From Methylobacterium aerolatum (GTDB lineage: Bacteria > Pseudomonadota > Alphaproteobacteria > Rhizobiales > Beijerinckiaceae): a stretch of DNA of 64,000 nt. The notes under the pieces were generated by a model that worked only from the letters and a program-made list of their open reading frames with translations, did no database searches and was not told the DNA's origin. The translations under genes and the position numbers were made by a program. This document shows, in pieces, positions 10,791 to 19,024 of the stretch (positions are counted from its first letter, which is position 1; every line of letters begins with the position of its first letter). Location of the stretch: contig NZ_BPQE01000009.1 of the NCBI RefSeq assembly GCF_022179085.1, positions 105,058 to 169,057 on the forward strand, written 5' to 3'.

Positions 10791-11693
10791 ATGATCTACA
10801 CCCTGCGCCACCGGACGACCTACCGCTACGGGCGGTCGGTGAGCTTCGCCCGCTGCTCGCTCCGCCTCAAGCCCGCGGAGGGGGAGGGGCAGAGCGTGCT
10901 GGCGAGCGCCGTCACCATCGATCCGAGCCCGGCCCGGGCGGTGAGCCGCCGCGACTATTTCGGGATCGAATCGCTCGCCATCACCATCGCGGCGCCCCAC
11001 ACCACCTTCAGCGTCGAGGCCCTGTCCACGGTGCGCGTCGAGCGCCCGGACCCGCCCGCTCCGGAGGAGGGGATGGCCTGGGAGGCGGTCCGCGACGGGG
11101 TCGTCGCCGGGCGGGACATCTCCAGCCGGGCGCCGGTCCACTTCCTCTATCCGAGCGACCGGGTGCCCCTCCTGCGCGAGGTGACCGACTACGCACGCCC
11201 GAGCTTCGCCCCCGGCCGCTCCGCCTACGGCGCGGCGCACGACCTGATGCGGCGGATCGCGCAGGATTTCCGCTTCGACGCCAAGGCGACCACCGTCCGC
11301 ACGCCGGTGGCCGAGGCCTTCGCCGGACGCGCCGGCGTGTGCCAGGACTTCGCCCACGTGATGATCGCGGGCTTGCGCGGCATGGGCGTGCCGGCGGCCT
11401 ATGTGAGCGGCTACCTGCGCACCGTGCCCCCTCCCGGCCGCCCGCGCCTGCGCGGGGCCGATGCCAGCCACGCCTGGGTCGCGGTCTGGTGTGGCGAGGC
11501 CTGGCACGGCCTCGACCCGACCAACGCCTGCGCCGTGCGGGACGACCACATCGTCGTGGCCCGGGGCCGCGACTACGGCGACGTCGCGCCCATCGACGGC
11601 ATCGTCAGCGGCTCGGGCCGCCAGCGCCTGAAGGTCGAGGTGGACGTGATCCCCGAGACCGAAATGCAGGGCGACCTCGCCCTGGTGGGGTGA
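10791..11693 (+). CDS. Transglutaminase-family protein (second copy in cluster)
   Basis: This 300-residue transglutaminase-like cysteine peptidase has an N-terminal beta domain (LRHRTTYRYGRSVSFARC) and a core with Cys184 (GVCQDFAHV), His227 (DASHAWVAV) and Asp242 (LDPTN), so the triad is complete. It lacks the DUF2126 extension of the first copy. It follows the ATP-grasp/alpha-E gene by 31 bp on the same strand and should be in the same transcript. No signal peptide or membrane segment is visible. Members of this family in such clusters are thought to act as peptidases or amidases on the product of the ATP-grasp enzyme (family knowledge). The specific reaction is not known. Confidence 0.87.
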   Translation: MIYTLRHRTTYRYGRSVSFARCSLRLKPAEGEGQSVLASAVTIDPSPARAVSRRDYFGIESLAITIAAPHTTFSVEALSTVRVERPDPPAPEEGMAWEAVRDGVVAGRDISSRAPVHFLYPSDRVPLLREVTDYARPSFAPGRSAYGAAHDLMRRIAQDFRFDAKATTVRTPVAEAFAGRAGVCQDFAHVMIAGLRGMGVPAAYVSGYLRTVPPPGRPRLRGADASHAWVAVWCGEAWHGLDPTNACAVRDDHIVVARGRDYGDVAPIDGIVSGSGRQRLKVEVDVIPETEMQGDLALVG

Positions 11694-11773
11694 GCGGGGC
11701 GCCCTCGCTTGACGGAACGCCGTTCCGGGCCTCTTCAGGGGCGCGATCAGATCGCGCCGAGCGTAGGGACCGA

Positions 11774-12862
11774 ATGGGCGGCCGGGACATCTTCGCGGGG
11801 ACGATCGCCCGCCGGCTGGAGCGGCCGCACAATGCCTTCGCCGTGCTCCGCCTCGCCCTGGCCGTGGCCGTGGTGGTCTCGCATGCGGGCAGCGTCGGCA
11901 CCGGCTCCGTCGTCGACGAGCCGCTGGCCGCCTGGACGGGGTTCACCCTCGGCGAGCACGCGGTCAACGGTTTCTTCGCCGTCTCCGGCTTCCTCGTGAC
12001 GATGAGCTTCGACCGCCGGGGCCCCCGCGACTACGCCCTCGCCCGCGTCCTGCGCATCGTGCCGGGGCTGGTGGCGGCGACGCTCGCCGTGGCCCTTGTC
12101 CTCGGACCGGCGATGAGCCGGTTGCCGCCGACGGAGTACCTGCGCGATCCCGGCCTGTGGCGCTTCGTGGAAGGAACGCTCACCGCCTTCAAGAGCAACG
12201 CCGCACTGCCGGGGGTCTTCCTCGACAACCCCTATCGCAGCCCCCTCGGAACCGTCTGGACGCTGAAGTACGAGGTCCTGTGCTACCTCGGCGTGCTGGT
12301 GGTGGGGCTGGCGGGGTTCCTGCGACGGCGCTGGGCGCTGCCCGCCCTGGCCGTGGCCCTCGCCATCGCCCTCGTCGCCGCGGAGGCCCGGCTCGCCCCC
12401 CTGCCGAAGCACTGGGAAACGAACCTGCGCCTGCCGCTGATCTTCTGCACCGGGGCGGCGCTGTATGCCGCCCGGGACCGGGTGCCCCTGTCCGTCCTGC
12501 CCGTGATGGCCGCGCTGCTCGCGGGATACTGCCTGCAGGGTGGCGTGCTCTACCGGGCGGTGCTGTTCACCGGCGAGGCCTATGGCGCGATCTGGCTCGC
12601 GCTGGGCCCCCTGGCGCGCCTCGCACCCGAGCCGAAGGCCGACCTCTCCTACGGGATCTACCTCTACGGCTGGCCGATCCAGCAGAGCCTGTACGCCCTC
12701 GCACCGGGCCTTCCGCCCGTGGCGCTCCTCGCCGCCTCGCTGGTCCTCGTCGTCCCGGTGGCGGCCCTGTCGTGGTACGCCGTCGAGCAGCCGGGCCTGC
12801 GCCTCAAGGCGCGGGCGCTCCGGGGCAGGGCGCCCCGGGCTGCGCAGCCGATGGGGCCCTGA
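11774..12862 (+). CDS. Acyltransferase 3 family integral membrane protein (OafA/YrhL-like)
   Basis: The 362-residue polytopic protein starts at ATG 11774. The family pattern is clear: the opening FAVLRLALAVAVVVSHAG with the conserved His, then EHAVNGFFAVSGFLVTMSF, R-x-RIVPGL, a long hydrophobic run of about ten membrane helices, and the terminal DLSYGIYLYGWPIQQ. Such enzymes transfer acyl groups to surface sugars or lipids at the inner membrane. No polysaccharide genes are nearby, so the acceptor is unknown. The gene is 80 bp downstream of the transglutaminase on the same strand and may be read from the same transcript, but there is no functional reason to link it to that system. Confidence 0.85.
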   Translation: MGGRDIFAGTIARRLERPHNAFAVLRLALAVAVVVSHAGSVGTGSVVDEPLAAWTGFTLGEHAVNGFFAVSGFLVTMSFDRRGPRDYALARVLRIVPGLVAATLAVALVLGPAMSRLPPTEYLRDPGLWRFVEGTLTAFKSNAALPGVFLDNPYRSPLGTVWTLKYEVLCYLGVLVVGLAGFLRRRWALPALAVALAIALVAAEARLAPLPKHWETNLRLPLIFCTGAALYAARDRVPLSVLPVMAALLAGYCLQGGVLYRAVLFTGEAYGAIWLALGPLARLAPEPKADLSYGIYLYGWPIQQSLYALAPGLPPVALLAASLVLVVPVAALSWYAVEQPGLRLKARALRGRAPRAAQPMGP

Positions 12863-12922
12863 GCGCCGTCGAACCCTCGCAATGACGGGGGGGGGGCGCC
12901 GGGACCTCGGCGCCGAAGCCGA

Positions 12923-14611
12923 TCAGCCCCCCGTGAAGGCGGCGTGCTCGGCGATCAGCTCGCCCGAAAGCGCCTTGGCGATGAGGGCGCGGGTCTCCGC
13001 GACGCCGTAGAGGGCGACGAAGGAGCCGAAGCGCGGGCCCCGCGCCTCGCCGAACAGCACGTTGTACAGGCTCGTGAACCACGCCTGCGACACGCCGGGC
13101 CGCCCGTCCGGGCTCTTGGCCTTGCCCGAGAGGTCCGGAAAGTGCCGCCGCCCGACCTCGTAGACCGCCGCCTGCAACGCCTCCGGATCGGTGGAGCCCT
13201 CGTGCTCGGACAGCGTCGCCGACAGGTCCTCCAGCGCGGCGCGCTCCTCGGGCGTGGGCTCCCGGTAGGTCTTGGCCGGGCGGACGAAGTCCGTGAAGTA
13301 CTTCAGGGCGTGGCCGACCAGACGGTCGAGCCCCGGATGCGTCTCCGGCCCGACGCCCGGCGCGTAGCGGCGGATGAAGCCCCACAGCACCGCCGGATCC
13401 TCGGTGTTGGCCACCGCCGCGAGGTTGAGCAGCATGGCGAAGGTCAGGCTCGCGCCCTCGACTCGTTCCGGCTCCGGCGGCTGGCCCGCGTGCAGGTGCC
13501 AGACCGGGTTGCCGAGGCGGTTCTTCGGATCCTGCCCGGCATAGCGGTCGAGGAAGCCGATGTACTCGTCCACGTGGCGGGGGATCACGTCGAAGAACAG
13601 GCGCTTGGCCTCGCGCGGCTTGGCGTACATGAACAGCGCCAGCGAATCCGGCGTGCCGTACTTCAACCACTCGTCGATGGTCAGGCCGTTGCCCTTCGAC
13701 TTCGAGATTTTTTGACCTTTTTCATCCAGGAACAATTCGTAGTTGAAGCCTTCCGGGGGCTCGCCGCCGAGCGCCCTGGCGATCTTGGCCGAGAGCTTGA
13801 CCGAGTCGATCAGGTCCTTGCCGGCCATCTCGTAATCGACGCCGAGCGCCACCCAGCGCATCGCCCAGTCGGGCTTCCATTGCAGCTTGGCATGGCCGCC
13901 GGTGACGGGGGTCTCGTAGCGCTCGCCCGTGGCGGGGTCGCGCCAGACGATGGTGCCCGCCTCCACCCGCACCTCGTCGATCGGCACCTGCATCACGTGG
14001 CCGGTGACGGGATGGATCGGCAGGAACGGCGAGTAGCTCGCCGAGCGCTCGGCGCGCAGCGAGGGGAGCATGATCTCCATCACCGCGTCGTAGCGCTCCA
14101 GCACCCGCCGCAGGGTCTCGTCGAACAGGCCCGCGCGGTAGCACGCGGTGGCCGAGCGGAACTCGTAACTGAAGCCGAAGGCGTCGAGGAAGCGGCGCAA
14201 CTCCGCGTTGTTGTGCGCGCCGAAACTGTCGTGGGTGCCGAAGGGGTCCGGCACCTTCGTCAGCGGCTGGTTGAGGTGGGCGGCGAGCAACTCCCGGTTG
14301 GGGACGTTGTCCGGCACCTTCCGCAGGCCGTCCATGTCGTCGGAGAAGGCGATCAGCCGGGTCGGCACGGCATCGCGGGTGAGCACCCGGAAGGCGTGGC
14401 GCACCATGGAGGTGCGGGCCACCTCGCCGAAGGTGCCGATATGCGGCAGGCCCGAGGGGCCGTAGCCGGTCTCGAACAGCACCTCGCTCTTGCCGAGCTT
14501 CTCCATCCGGGCGACGAGCTTGCGCGCCTCCTCGAAGGGCCACGCGGCGGCGGCGGTCGCGGCCTCGAGGAGGGCGGGATCGAGGGTGAGGGCGGGCGGA
14601 GCGGCGGCCAT
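12923..14611 (-). CDS. lysK: Class I lysyl-tRNA synthetase
   Basis: The 562-residue enzyme charges tRNA-Lys. It is the class I (Rossmann-fold) form, found in archaea and in many alphaproteobacteria instead of the usual class II LysS. The HIGH-type motif PHIGT is at residues 56-60 and KISKSKG at 301-307, followed by the helical alpha-bundle anticodon-binding region. The start ATG at 14611 is directly before the conserved region. The gene ends 60 bp from the convergent acyltransferase gene; between them is a run of nine or more G followed by a GGCGCC hairpin. No second lysyl-tRNA synthetase is in the window. Confidence 0.95.
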   Translation of the reverse strand: MAAAPPALTLDPALLEAATAAAAWPFEEARKLVARMEKLGKSEVLFETGYGPSGLPHIGTFGEVARTSMVRHAFRVLTRDAVPTRLIAFSDDMDGLRKVPDNVPNRELLAAHLNQPLTKVPDPFGTHDSFGAHNNAELRRFLDAFGFSYEFRSATACYRAGLFDETLRRVLERYDAVMEIMLPSLRAERSASYSPFLPIHPVTGHVMQVPIDEVRVEAGTIVWRDPATGERYETPVTGGHAKLQWKPDWAMRWVALGVDYEMAGKDLIDSVKLSAKIARALGGEPPEGFNYELFLDEKGQKISKSKGNGLTIDEWLKYGTPDSLALFMYAKPREAKRLFFDVIPRHVDEYIGFLDRYAGQDPKNRLGNPVWHLHAGQPPEPERVEGASLTFAMLLNLAAVANTEDPAVLWGFIRRYAPGVGPETHPGLDRLVGHALKYFTDFVRPAKTYREPTPEERAALEDLSATLSEHEGSTDPEALQAAVYEVGRRHFPDLSGKAKSPDGRPGVSQAWFTSLYNVLFGEARGPRFGSFVALYGVAETRALIAKALSGELIAEHAAFTGG

Positions 14612-14833
14612 GATATCCGGAGATGGATCGAACGGTGAGAGGCACCCTTAGAGCCGTTCGCGATGGCGTGGCAATCGGGCAGCGCGCGCGGGAGGTCCGC
14701 CCGCGCCGGACCGCACCGGGTTTCGGGCGAACCCATTGCCAACAAACGCCGGGCACCTAGCTCAGGCCCGGCCCCTCGAGAGCCACCGCAGCCGGTGCTG
14801 CGGCGAATCGATCAGGATGGAGACCCGCCCCCC

Positions 14834-15316
14834 ATGCCGACTTTCCCCCGTCGTGCCCTGGCCTTCGCGGCCCTCGCCCTCACCGCCGCCGCGCCGGCCC
14901 AGGCGATCGAGGTCCAGCGTTCGGTCGACATCGCGGCGCCCCCGGCCAAGGTCTGGCAGACGATCGGCGACTTCTGCGGCATCGGCACGTGGCACCCGGC
15001 CGTCGAGAAGTGCACGCCCTCCGAGATGGACGGCAAGAAGGTGCGCCTGCTCTCCCTGAAGGGCGGCGGCGCGATCAAGGAGGAGCAGGTCTCCCGGGAC
15101 GACAAGGTGATGAGCTACACCTACACCATCCTGGAGAGCCCGCTGCCGGTCTCGGACTACAAGTCCACGATCGCGGTGGCCCCCGAGGGCTCGGGCTCAA
15201 AGGTCACGTGGAGCGGCACCTTCAACGCCAAGGGCGCTCCGGACACCGTCGCCACCGACGCCGTGCAGGGCATCTACGAGTCCGGCCTGAAGGCGCTGGC
15301 CGAGAAGGCGAAGTAG
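14834..15316 (+). CDS. Secreted SRPBCC (START/Bet v1-like) family protein
   Basis: The 160-residue product begins at ATG 14834 with an export signal (RR, hydrophobic run, cleavage near APAQA, residue 24), so the mature protein is periplasmic. The rest is an SRPBCC fold: VQRSVDIAAPPAKVWQTIGDF, a central W-H-P-A, a beta-rich body and a C-terminal helix (GIYESGLKALAEKAK). Members bind small hydrophobic ligands. The ligand is unknown. The open frame extends upstream to 14663 but has no signal or conserved sequence there. A short hairpin of CTCTCC/GGAGAG type (15335-15358) follows the stop and could stop transcription, although there is no T run. Confidence 0.75.
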   Translation: MPTFPRRALAFAALALTAAAPAQAIEVQRSVDIAAPPAKVWQTIGDFCGIGTWHPAVEKCTPSEMDGKKVRLLSLKGGGAIKEEQVSRDDKVMSYTYTILESPLPVSDYKSTIAVAPEGSGSKVTWSGTFNAKGAPDTVATDAVQGIYESGLKALAEKAK

Positions 15317-15451
15317 GGCGATTCGCGGGGCGCCCCTCTCCTCTGCGGGGAGAGGAGCGCCCCGCGGGACCGGCCCCGATTGACCCAAGGCCAAGCTCGG
15401 CTCAAAACCCTGCGGCTGGCCGGGCGCTTCCGGCACCAAGGAAAGACCGTC

Positions 15452-15793
15452 GTGGCCGCGTCCCGTCCCTGCCTCGTCCTCCTCTCCACCGCCGCCCTGG
15501 CCGCCATCCTCGGCGCCTGCCAGTCGGGCAAGCCGGCGGTGCGCGAGCCGATGGTCGCCGCGGGCGGCCCCCCTCCGGCCGTCGCGCTGCCCACCGGCAC
15601 CGGCTGCGGCCCGGAGATCGCCCGCACCCGCGCCATCGTCGCGAGCGACGTGGCGACGGAGAACCTCAACAAGGCGGTGGGCGACCGCTTCGATGCGGAC
15701 CTGGCGCGGGCTGCGGGCGAATGCGCGGCGGGCAAGTCCGGCGAGGCCCTGCACCTGCTGGCCGCCGCCAAGGCGCGCTACGGGTACCGGTAG
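15452..15793 (+). CDS. Putative small lipoprotein
   Basis: From GTG 15452, preceded by an AAGGAAAG ribosome-binding site, the frame encodes 113 residues. The N-terminus is a type II signal with a lipobox ILGAC, so the cysteine would be lipidated and the protein anchored in a membrane. The mature part is Ala/Pro-rich, then has CGPEIARTRAIVASDVATENLNKAVGDRF and a second cysteine pair region (AAGECAAGKSGEALHLLAAAKARYGYR). No named family is recognised. An upstream TTG at 15380 would extend it without a better signal. It lies between the SRPBCC gene and a family B repeat. Confidence 0.6.
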   Translation: MAASRPCLVLLSTAALAAILGACQSGKPAVREPMVAAGGPPPAVALPTGTGCGPEIARTRAIVASDVATENLNKAVGDRFDADLARAAGECAAGKSGEALHLLAAAKARYGYR

Positions 15794-15813
15794 GATCCAC
15801 GGGTCCCTGCCGC

Positions 15814-15906
15814 CGTCATTGCGAGCGCAGCGAAGCAATCCCAGGATCCGCCGCCTTCGGAAACGGCCCGCTGCCCTGGATTGCTTCGCTGCGCTCGCAA
15901 TGACGG
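15814..15906. repeat. Palindromic intergenic repeat, family B (copy 1)
   Basis: Near-perfect inverted arms CATTGCGAGCGCAGCGAAGC and GCTTCGCTGCGCTCGCAATG enclose about 45 bp. The element sits between the convergent lipoprotein gene and fdhE, where a transcribed copy would fold into a long hairpin. Further copies are at 17037, 27325, 31681, 46392 and 49107. Confidence 0.85.
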
Positions 15907-15965
15907 AGCGGGGTCGCGATCCACCGGGAACCGACAGCGTTCCGGCGCGGCCATAACGGGCGGCG

Positions 15966-16973
15966 TCACACCACGAACAGCAGGTTCAGCCCCGCCCGCC
16001 GAAACCCTTCCTCGGCGATCTTGAGGTCGAGCCCGTAGGAGGCGATGTCGTCGGCCACCGGATCGAGGTCCGGCGTCCGGTGCTGATGCAGGTGCTTCAG
16101 ATAGCTCTGGCAGACCGTGCAGGTCTCCGCCTGCACGTCCGCCGAGACCTCGTCGAGGTTGTAGTAGGTGATCCCCTCGCCCGACCCGCAGGCGGTGCAG
16201 CGGATGCGGACGTGGTTCCACAGGGTGCCGCACAGCGAGCAGCTGAGGTAGCGGGCCTTGTCCGCCGGGGTCCAGCCGACGACGAGGCTCGCGGTGGGGG
16301 CGCCGCCGCAGCAGGGGCAGACCCCGTCGGCGACGGGCTTCAGCGCCTTGGCGTCGAGGCGGGCGGCCCGCCGGGCGAGGCAGACCTGGAGGGCCGCCGC
16401 CACGAACAGGCATTCCGCCACGCGCTCCAGGGGGATCGCGCCTTCGAAGATCTGCACCGCGAGGTCGAGGCGATCCTCGGGCGAGGCGGCCTTGAGGGCG
16501 TCGCGCGCCGCCCGGGCCTCCTCGGGGGCCGTGGCGAGGTCGAGGGCGTCGAGGAGCCCGGCGAGGGCCTCCTGGAACGACGGGTCGGCCTCGATGTCGT
16601 GGCGGGAGAGGGGTGGCATCCCATGCTCCACCCGCAGCGCCCGGGCGGCTTGGTCCGGCTCGACGACGTCCCAGCCGGCGGCCGCGCGGTCGGCCTCCAC
16701 CACGGCCTGCGCCCGGGCGACCTCCGCCACGAGACGCAGGTAGGGCTCCAGGGCATGGCCCGGTGCCAGGGCCAGCAAGCGAGCGGCGCGCGCCTTGAAC
16801 AGCGATCCCGGCTCGGGGAGCCGCACGAAGGGCACCGAGCCCGAAATGCCGATCTTGTCGGGATCGGGATTGATCTCGTCGAAGGACTTTTTCTGTCCTG
16901 GCGCGGTGGGCTGGACGTCACCCTTCGAGACCGCCTCGGCGGGCTTGGAGCCGCGCTTGAAGAACCGAACCAC
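15966..16973 (-). CDS. fdhE: Formate dehydrogenase accessory protein FdhE
   Basis: The 335-residue cytoplasmic protein starts at GTG 16973. It has the family layout: a helical N-terminal half and a C-terminal pair of rubredoxin-like iron sites with CPCCGG, CSLCGT, CTACGS and CTVCQS, all four Cys-x-x-Cys motifs present. E. coli FdhE is required for maturation of the respiratory formate dehydrogenases and interacts with their catalytic subunits (established). It lies 165 bp downstream of fdhC on the same strand, with a family B repeat between them, so it completes the fdhABC-fdhE gene set. The N-terminal 30 residues are basic and variable. Confidence 0.93.
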   Translation of the reverse strand: MVRFFKRGSKPAEAVSKGDVQPTAPGQKKSFDEINPDPDKIGISGSVPFVRLPEPGSLFKARAARLLALAPGHALEPYLRLVAEVARAQAVVEADRAAAGWDVVEPDQAARALRVEHGMPPLSRHDIEADPSFQEALAGLLDALDLATAPEEARAARDALKAASPEDRLDLAVQIFEGAIPLERVAECLFVAAALQVCLARRAARLDAKALKPVADGVCPCCGGAPTASLVVGWTPADKARYLSCSLCGTLWNHVRIRCTACGSGEGITYYNLDEVSADVQAETCTVCQSYLKHLHQHRTPDLDPVADDIASYGLDLKIAEEGFRRAGLNLLFVV

Positions 16974-17036
16974 TGAGCCGTTTGCCTTTCAAAAGTTAGG
17001 GTATGCGGGGAGCGCCACCGCCCGGCACACCCTTAC

Positions 17037-17130
17037 CGTCATGGCGAGCACGGCGAAGCGATCCAGGGCAGCGCGACCCCGGAAGATGGGGCGCCGACCC
17101 TGGATTGCTTCGCTGCGCTCGCAACGACGG
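17037..17130. repeat. Palindromic intergenic repeat, family B (copy 2)
   Basis: The left arm CGTCATGGCGAGCACGGCGA is degenerate and the right arm GCTTCGCTGCGCTCGCAACG is well conserved. It lies in the gap between fdhC and fdhE and may affect how much fdhE is read from the fdh transcript. Confidence 0.8.
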
Positions 17131-17138
17131 GAGAGCGC

Positions 17139-17861
17139 CTACGACCCGCGCTTGTCGACCGACCCCTTGCGGACGGTGCCGCCCGCCATCTGGCGGAACC
17201 ACTTGCGGTGGTGGCGGTAGGCCCAGCCGCCGGTGACGGTGCCGCGGACCATCGCCCGGCCGGTGCCGCGCACCCAGATGCCGGCGTAGATGTGCACCAC
17301 GATGATCGCGATGGCGATGACCGCCGCCAGCGAGTGGGCGAGCAGCGCCCAGCGCTGGGTCTCGATGGTGGTGAGCCCGCCGAAATAGGTGTTCCAGATC
17401 ATCAGGCCGGAGATCAGCATCACGGTGATCAGGGCGGTCTGGCCCCAGAACACCATCTTCTGCCCGGCATTGTACTTGCCGAGTTCGGGCAGGCGGTCCT
17501 CGCGGTTGGTGACGACGTCACCGATCCGCTTCGACCACTCCACATCGTCCTTGTTGGGGATGTTGAGCTTCCAGAAACGGATGAACAGGAACACGAAGCT
17601 CACCGCCAGGGCGACGCCGAACCAGGGGTGGATCGCCCGCGTCGCCTGCCCGCCGCCGAACAGGCCGGTGAGCGAGAACAGGTAGGGCGAGAACATCGCA
17701 AGCCCCGACAAGGTCAGCAGGGTGAACAGGATCGCGGTGATCCAGTGGTTCACCCGCTGCAGGCCCGTGTAGCGGGGGACGTAGAGCACCTCCGGCGCCC
17801 CGCCCTTGTCCTGGTGCAGGGGACGGGTCTCGCCGTCGCGAATGTCGGTGTGGATCGTCAT
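17139..17861 (-). CDS. fdhC: Formate dehydrogenase gamma subunit, cytochrome b556 type
   Basis: The 240-residue inner-membrane subunit starts at ATG 17861. It carries four hydrophobic segments: QRVNHWITAILFTLLTLSG, FGVALAVSFVFLFIRF, the TALITVMLISGLMIW stretch and LAAVIAIAIIVVHIYAGIW. Histidines in VNHW, IHPW, LAHS and VVHIYAG are at positions suited to haem b and quinone-site ligation, as in FdnI/FdoI. It passes electrons from the beta subunit to membrane quinone. A 212-bp spacer containing family F repeat sequence separates it from fdhB, which is unusual inside an fdhABC operon. The open frame continues upstream without a stop, but no conserved sequence is found there. Confidence 0.9.
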   Translation of the reverse strand: MTIHTDIRDGETRPLHQDKGGAPEVLYVPRYTGLQRVNHWITAILFTLLTLSGLAMFSPYLFSLTGLFGGGQATRAIHPWFGVALAVSFVFLFIRFWKLNIPNKDDVEWSKRIGDVVTNREDRLPELGKYNAGQKMVFWGQTALITVMLISGLMIWNTYFGGLTTIETQRWALLAHSLAAVIAIAIIVVHIYAGIWVRGTGRAMVRGTVTGGWAYRHHRKWFRQMAGGTVRKGSVDKRGS

Positions 17862-17882
17862 CGGCTTCACCCGAAAATCATG

Positions 17883-17990
17883 GAATTCAAAAGGGCTAGC
17901 CCTTTTGCGGGTGCAGGGCTCGGGCCCTGCGGGATGCCGGGGCTTCACCCCGGCACCCCACCAAAGGGATGATCCCTCTGGAAACCCGTG
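17883..17990. repeat. Hairpin-rich intergenic repeat, family F (copy 1)
   Basis: This is a series of small hairpins: AAAAGGGCTAGCCCTTTT, GCAGGGCTCGGGCCCTGC, CCGGGGCTTCACCCCGG and AAAGGGATGATCCCTCT, ending in GGAAACCCGTGAC. A related run is at 51055-51172. It lies between fdhB and fdhC in the sense of transcription. Confidence 0.75.
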
Positions 17991-18029
17991 ACGAGAGCTC
18001 CTCACAAAGCTCCCGGGCACCGGAAGTTC

Positions 18030-18060
18030 TCCCGCTGGCCTCGGCGGCGCAGCGGGAGTT
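18030..18060 (-). terminator. Hairpin after fdhB, possible attenuator
   Basis: The inverted arms CTCCCGCTG and CAGCGGGAG (9 bp) lie about 15-45 bases beyond the fdhB stop codon, with an AAAA run on the upstream side and no T run after the stem. It could protect the fdhAB message end or reduce reading into fdhC. It is not a canonical intrinsic terminator. Confidence 0.35.
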
Positions 18061-18073
18061 TTATGACAGGCTC

Positions 18074-19009
18074 TTAGTGCGGCCGAACCTCGCCGCCGCC
18101 GTTCTGACGGCGCTTGGCCTCGGCCATCTCCACCGCCTCTTCCTCCTCCTCCGGCGCCACCTCGTTCGGGCCGGCGGTGACGTAGTGGAAGAAGCCGGCC
18201 ACCGCCGCGAAGCCCATCGCCGCCAGGCCGAACACCTTGGCCCCGCCCTTCCAGAAGGCGACGAGGGGGGAGATCTTCGGATCGTTCGGCAGACCGGAAT
18301 AGAGGCTCGGCTGGTCGGCGTGGTGCAGCACGTACATGACGTGCGTGCCCCCGACGCCGGCCGGATCGTAGAGGCCCGCATGCTCGAACCCGCGGGACTT
18401 CAGATCCTCCACGCGCGTCTGCGCCTGGTCGATCATCGCCTGCTTGGTGCCGAACATGATGGAGCCGGTCGGGCAGGCCTTGGCGCAGGCCGGAGCCTGC
18501 CCCACCGCCACCCGGTCCGAGCACAGGGTGCACTTGTACGCCTTGTGATCGGTCTGGCTGATGCGCGGGATGTTGAAGGGGCACCCCTTCACGCAGTAGC
18601 CGCAGCCGATGCAGTTCTCCTCGATGAAGTCGACGATGCCGTTGGAGTACTGCACGATGGCGCCCGGGGACGGGCACGCCTTGAGGCAGCCCGGCTCCGT
18701 GCAGTGCATGCAGCCGTCCTTGCGGATCAGCCATTCGAGGTGGTTGGTCTGAGGATTCTCGTATTCCTCGAACCGCATCAGGGTCCAGGTCTTGGCCGTG
18801 AGGTCGTGCGGGTTCTGGTAGTTGCCCGTGTTGACGCCCACGTCGTCGCGCAGATCGTTCCACTCCTCGCAGGCCGATTGGCAGGCCTTGCAGCCGATGC
18901 ACTTCGACACGTCGATGAGCTTGGCGACCTCCACCTGGCGGCGGATCTCCGGCGGCGTCTCCGTGGAGGCGGAGCGCTGGCGGATGTCGAGGGAGCTGTA
19001 GTCAGCCAT
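18074..19009 (-). CDS. fdhB: Formate dehydrogenase beta subunit, 4x[4Fe-4S] ferredoxin type
   Basis: The 311-residue electron-transfer subunit starts at ATG 19009, 15 bp after the fdhA stop. It has four cysteine clusters: [37 protein letters not shown] and the CTLCSDR/ACAKACP pair, as in FdnH/FdoH. Near residue 265 comes a hydrophobic segment, [19 protein letters not shown], that should anchor the subunit in the membrane against the gamma subunit. The tail is a Glu-rich acidic run. It carries electrons from the molybdopterin site of FdhA to the haems of FdhC. Confidence 0.95.
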   Translation of the reverse strand: MADYSSLDIRQRSASTETPPEIRRQVEVAKLIDVSKCIGCKACQSACEEWNDLRDDVGVNTGNYQNPHDLTAKTWTLMRFEEYENPQTNHLEWLIRKDGCMHCTEPGCLKACPSPGAIVQYSNGIVDFIEENCIGCGYCVKGCPFNIPRISQTDHKAYKCTLCSDRVAVGQAPACAKACPTGSIMFGTKQAMIDQAQTRVEDLKSRGFEHAGLYDPAGVGGTHVMYVLHHADQPSLYSGLPNDPKISPLVAFWKGGAKVFGLAAMGFAAVAGFFHYVTAGPNEVAPEEEEEAVEMAEAKRRQNGGGEVRPH

Positions 19010-19024
19010 GGTGCTCGGCTCCCC

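Noticed and set aside
12884-12896. Phase-variable poly-G tract
   Set aside because: It lies between the converging acyltransferase and lysK genes, next to a repeat fragment, and not in a promoter or coding region.
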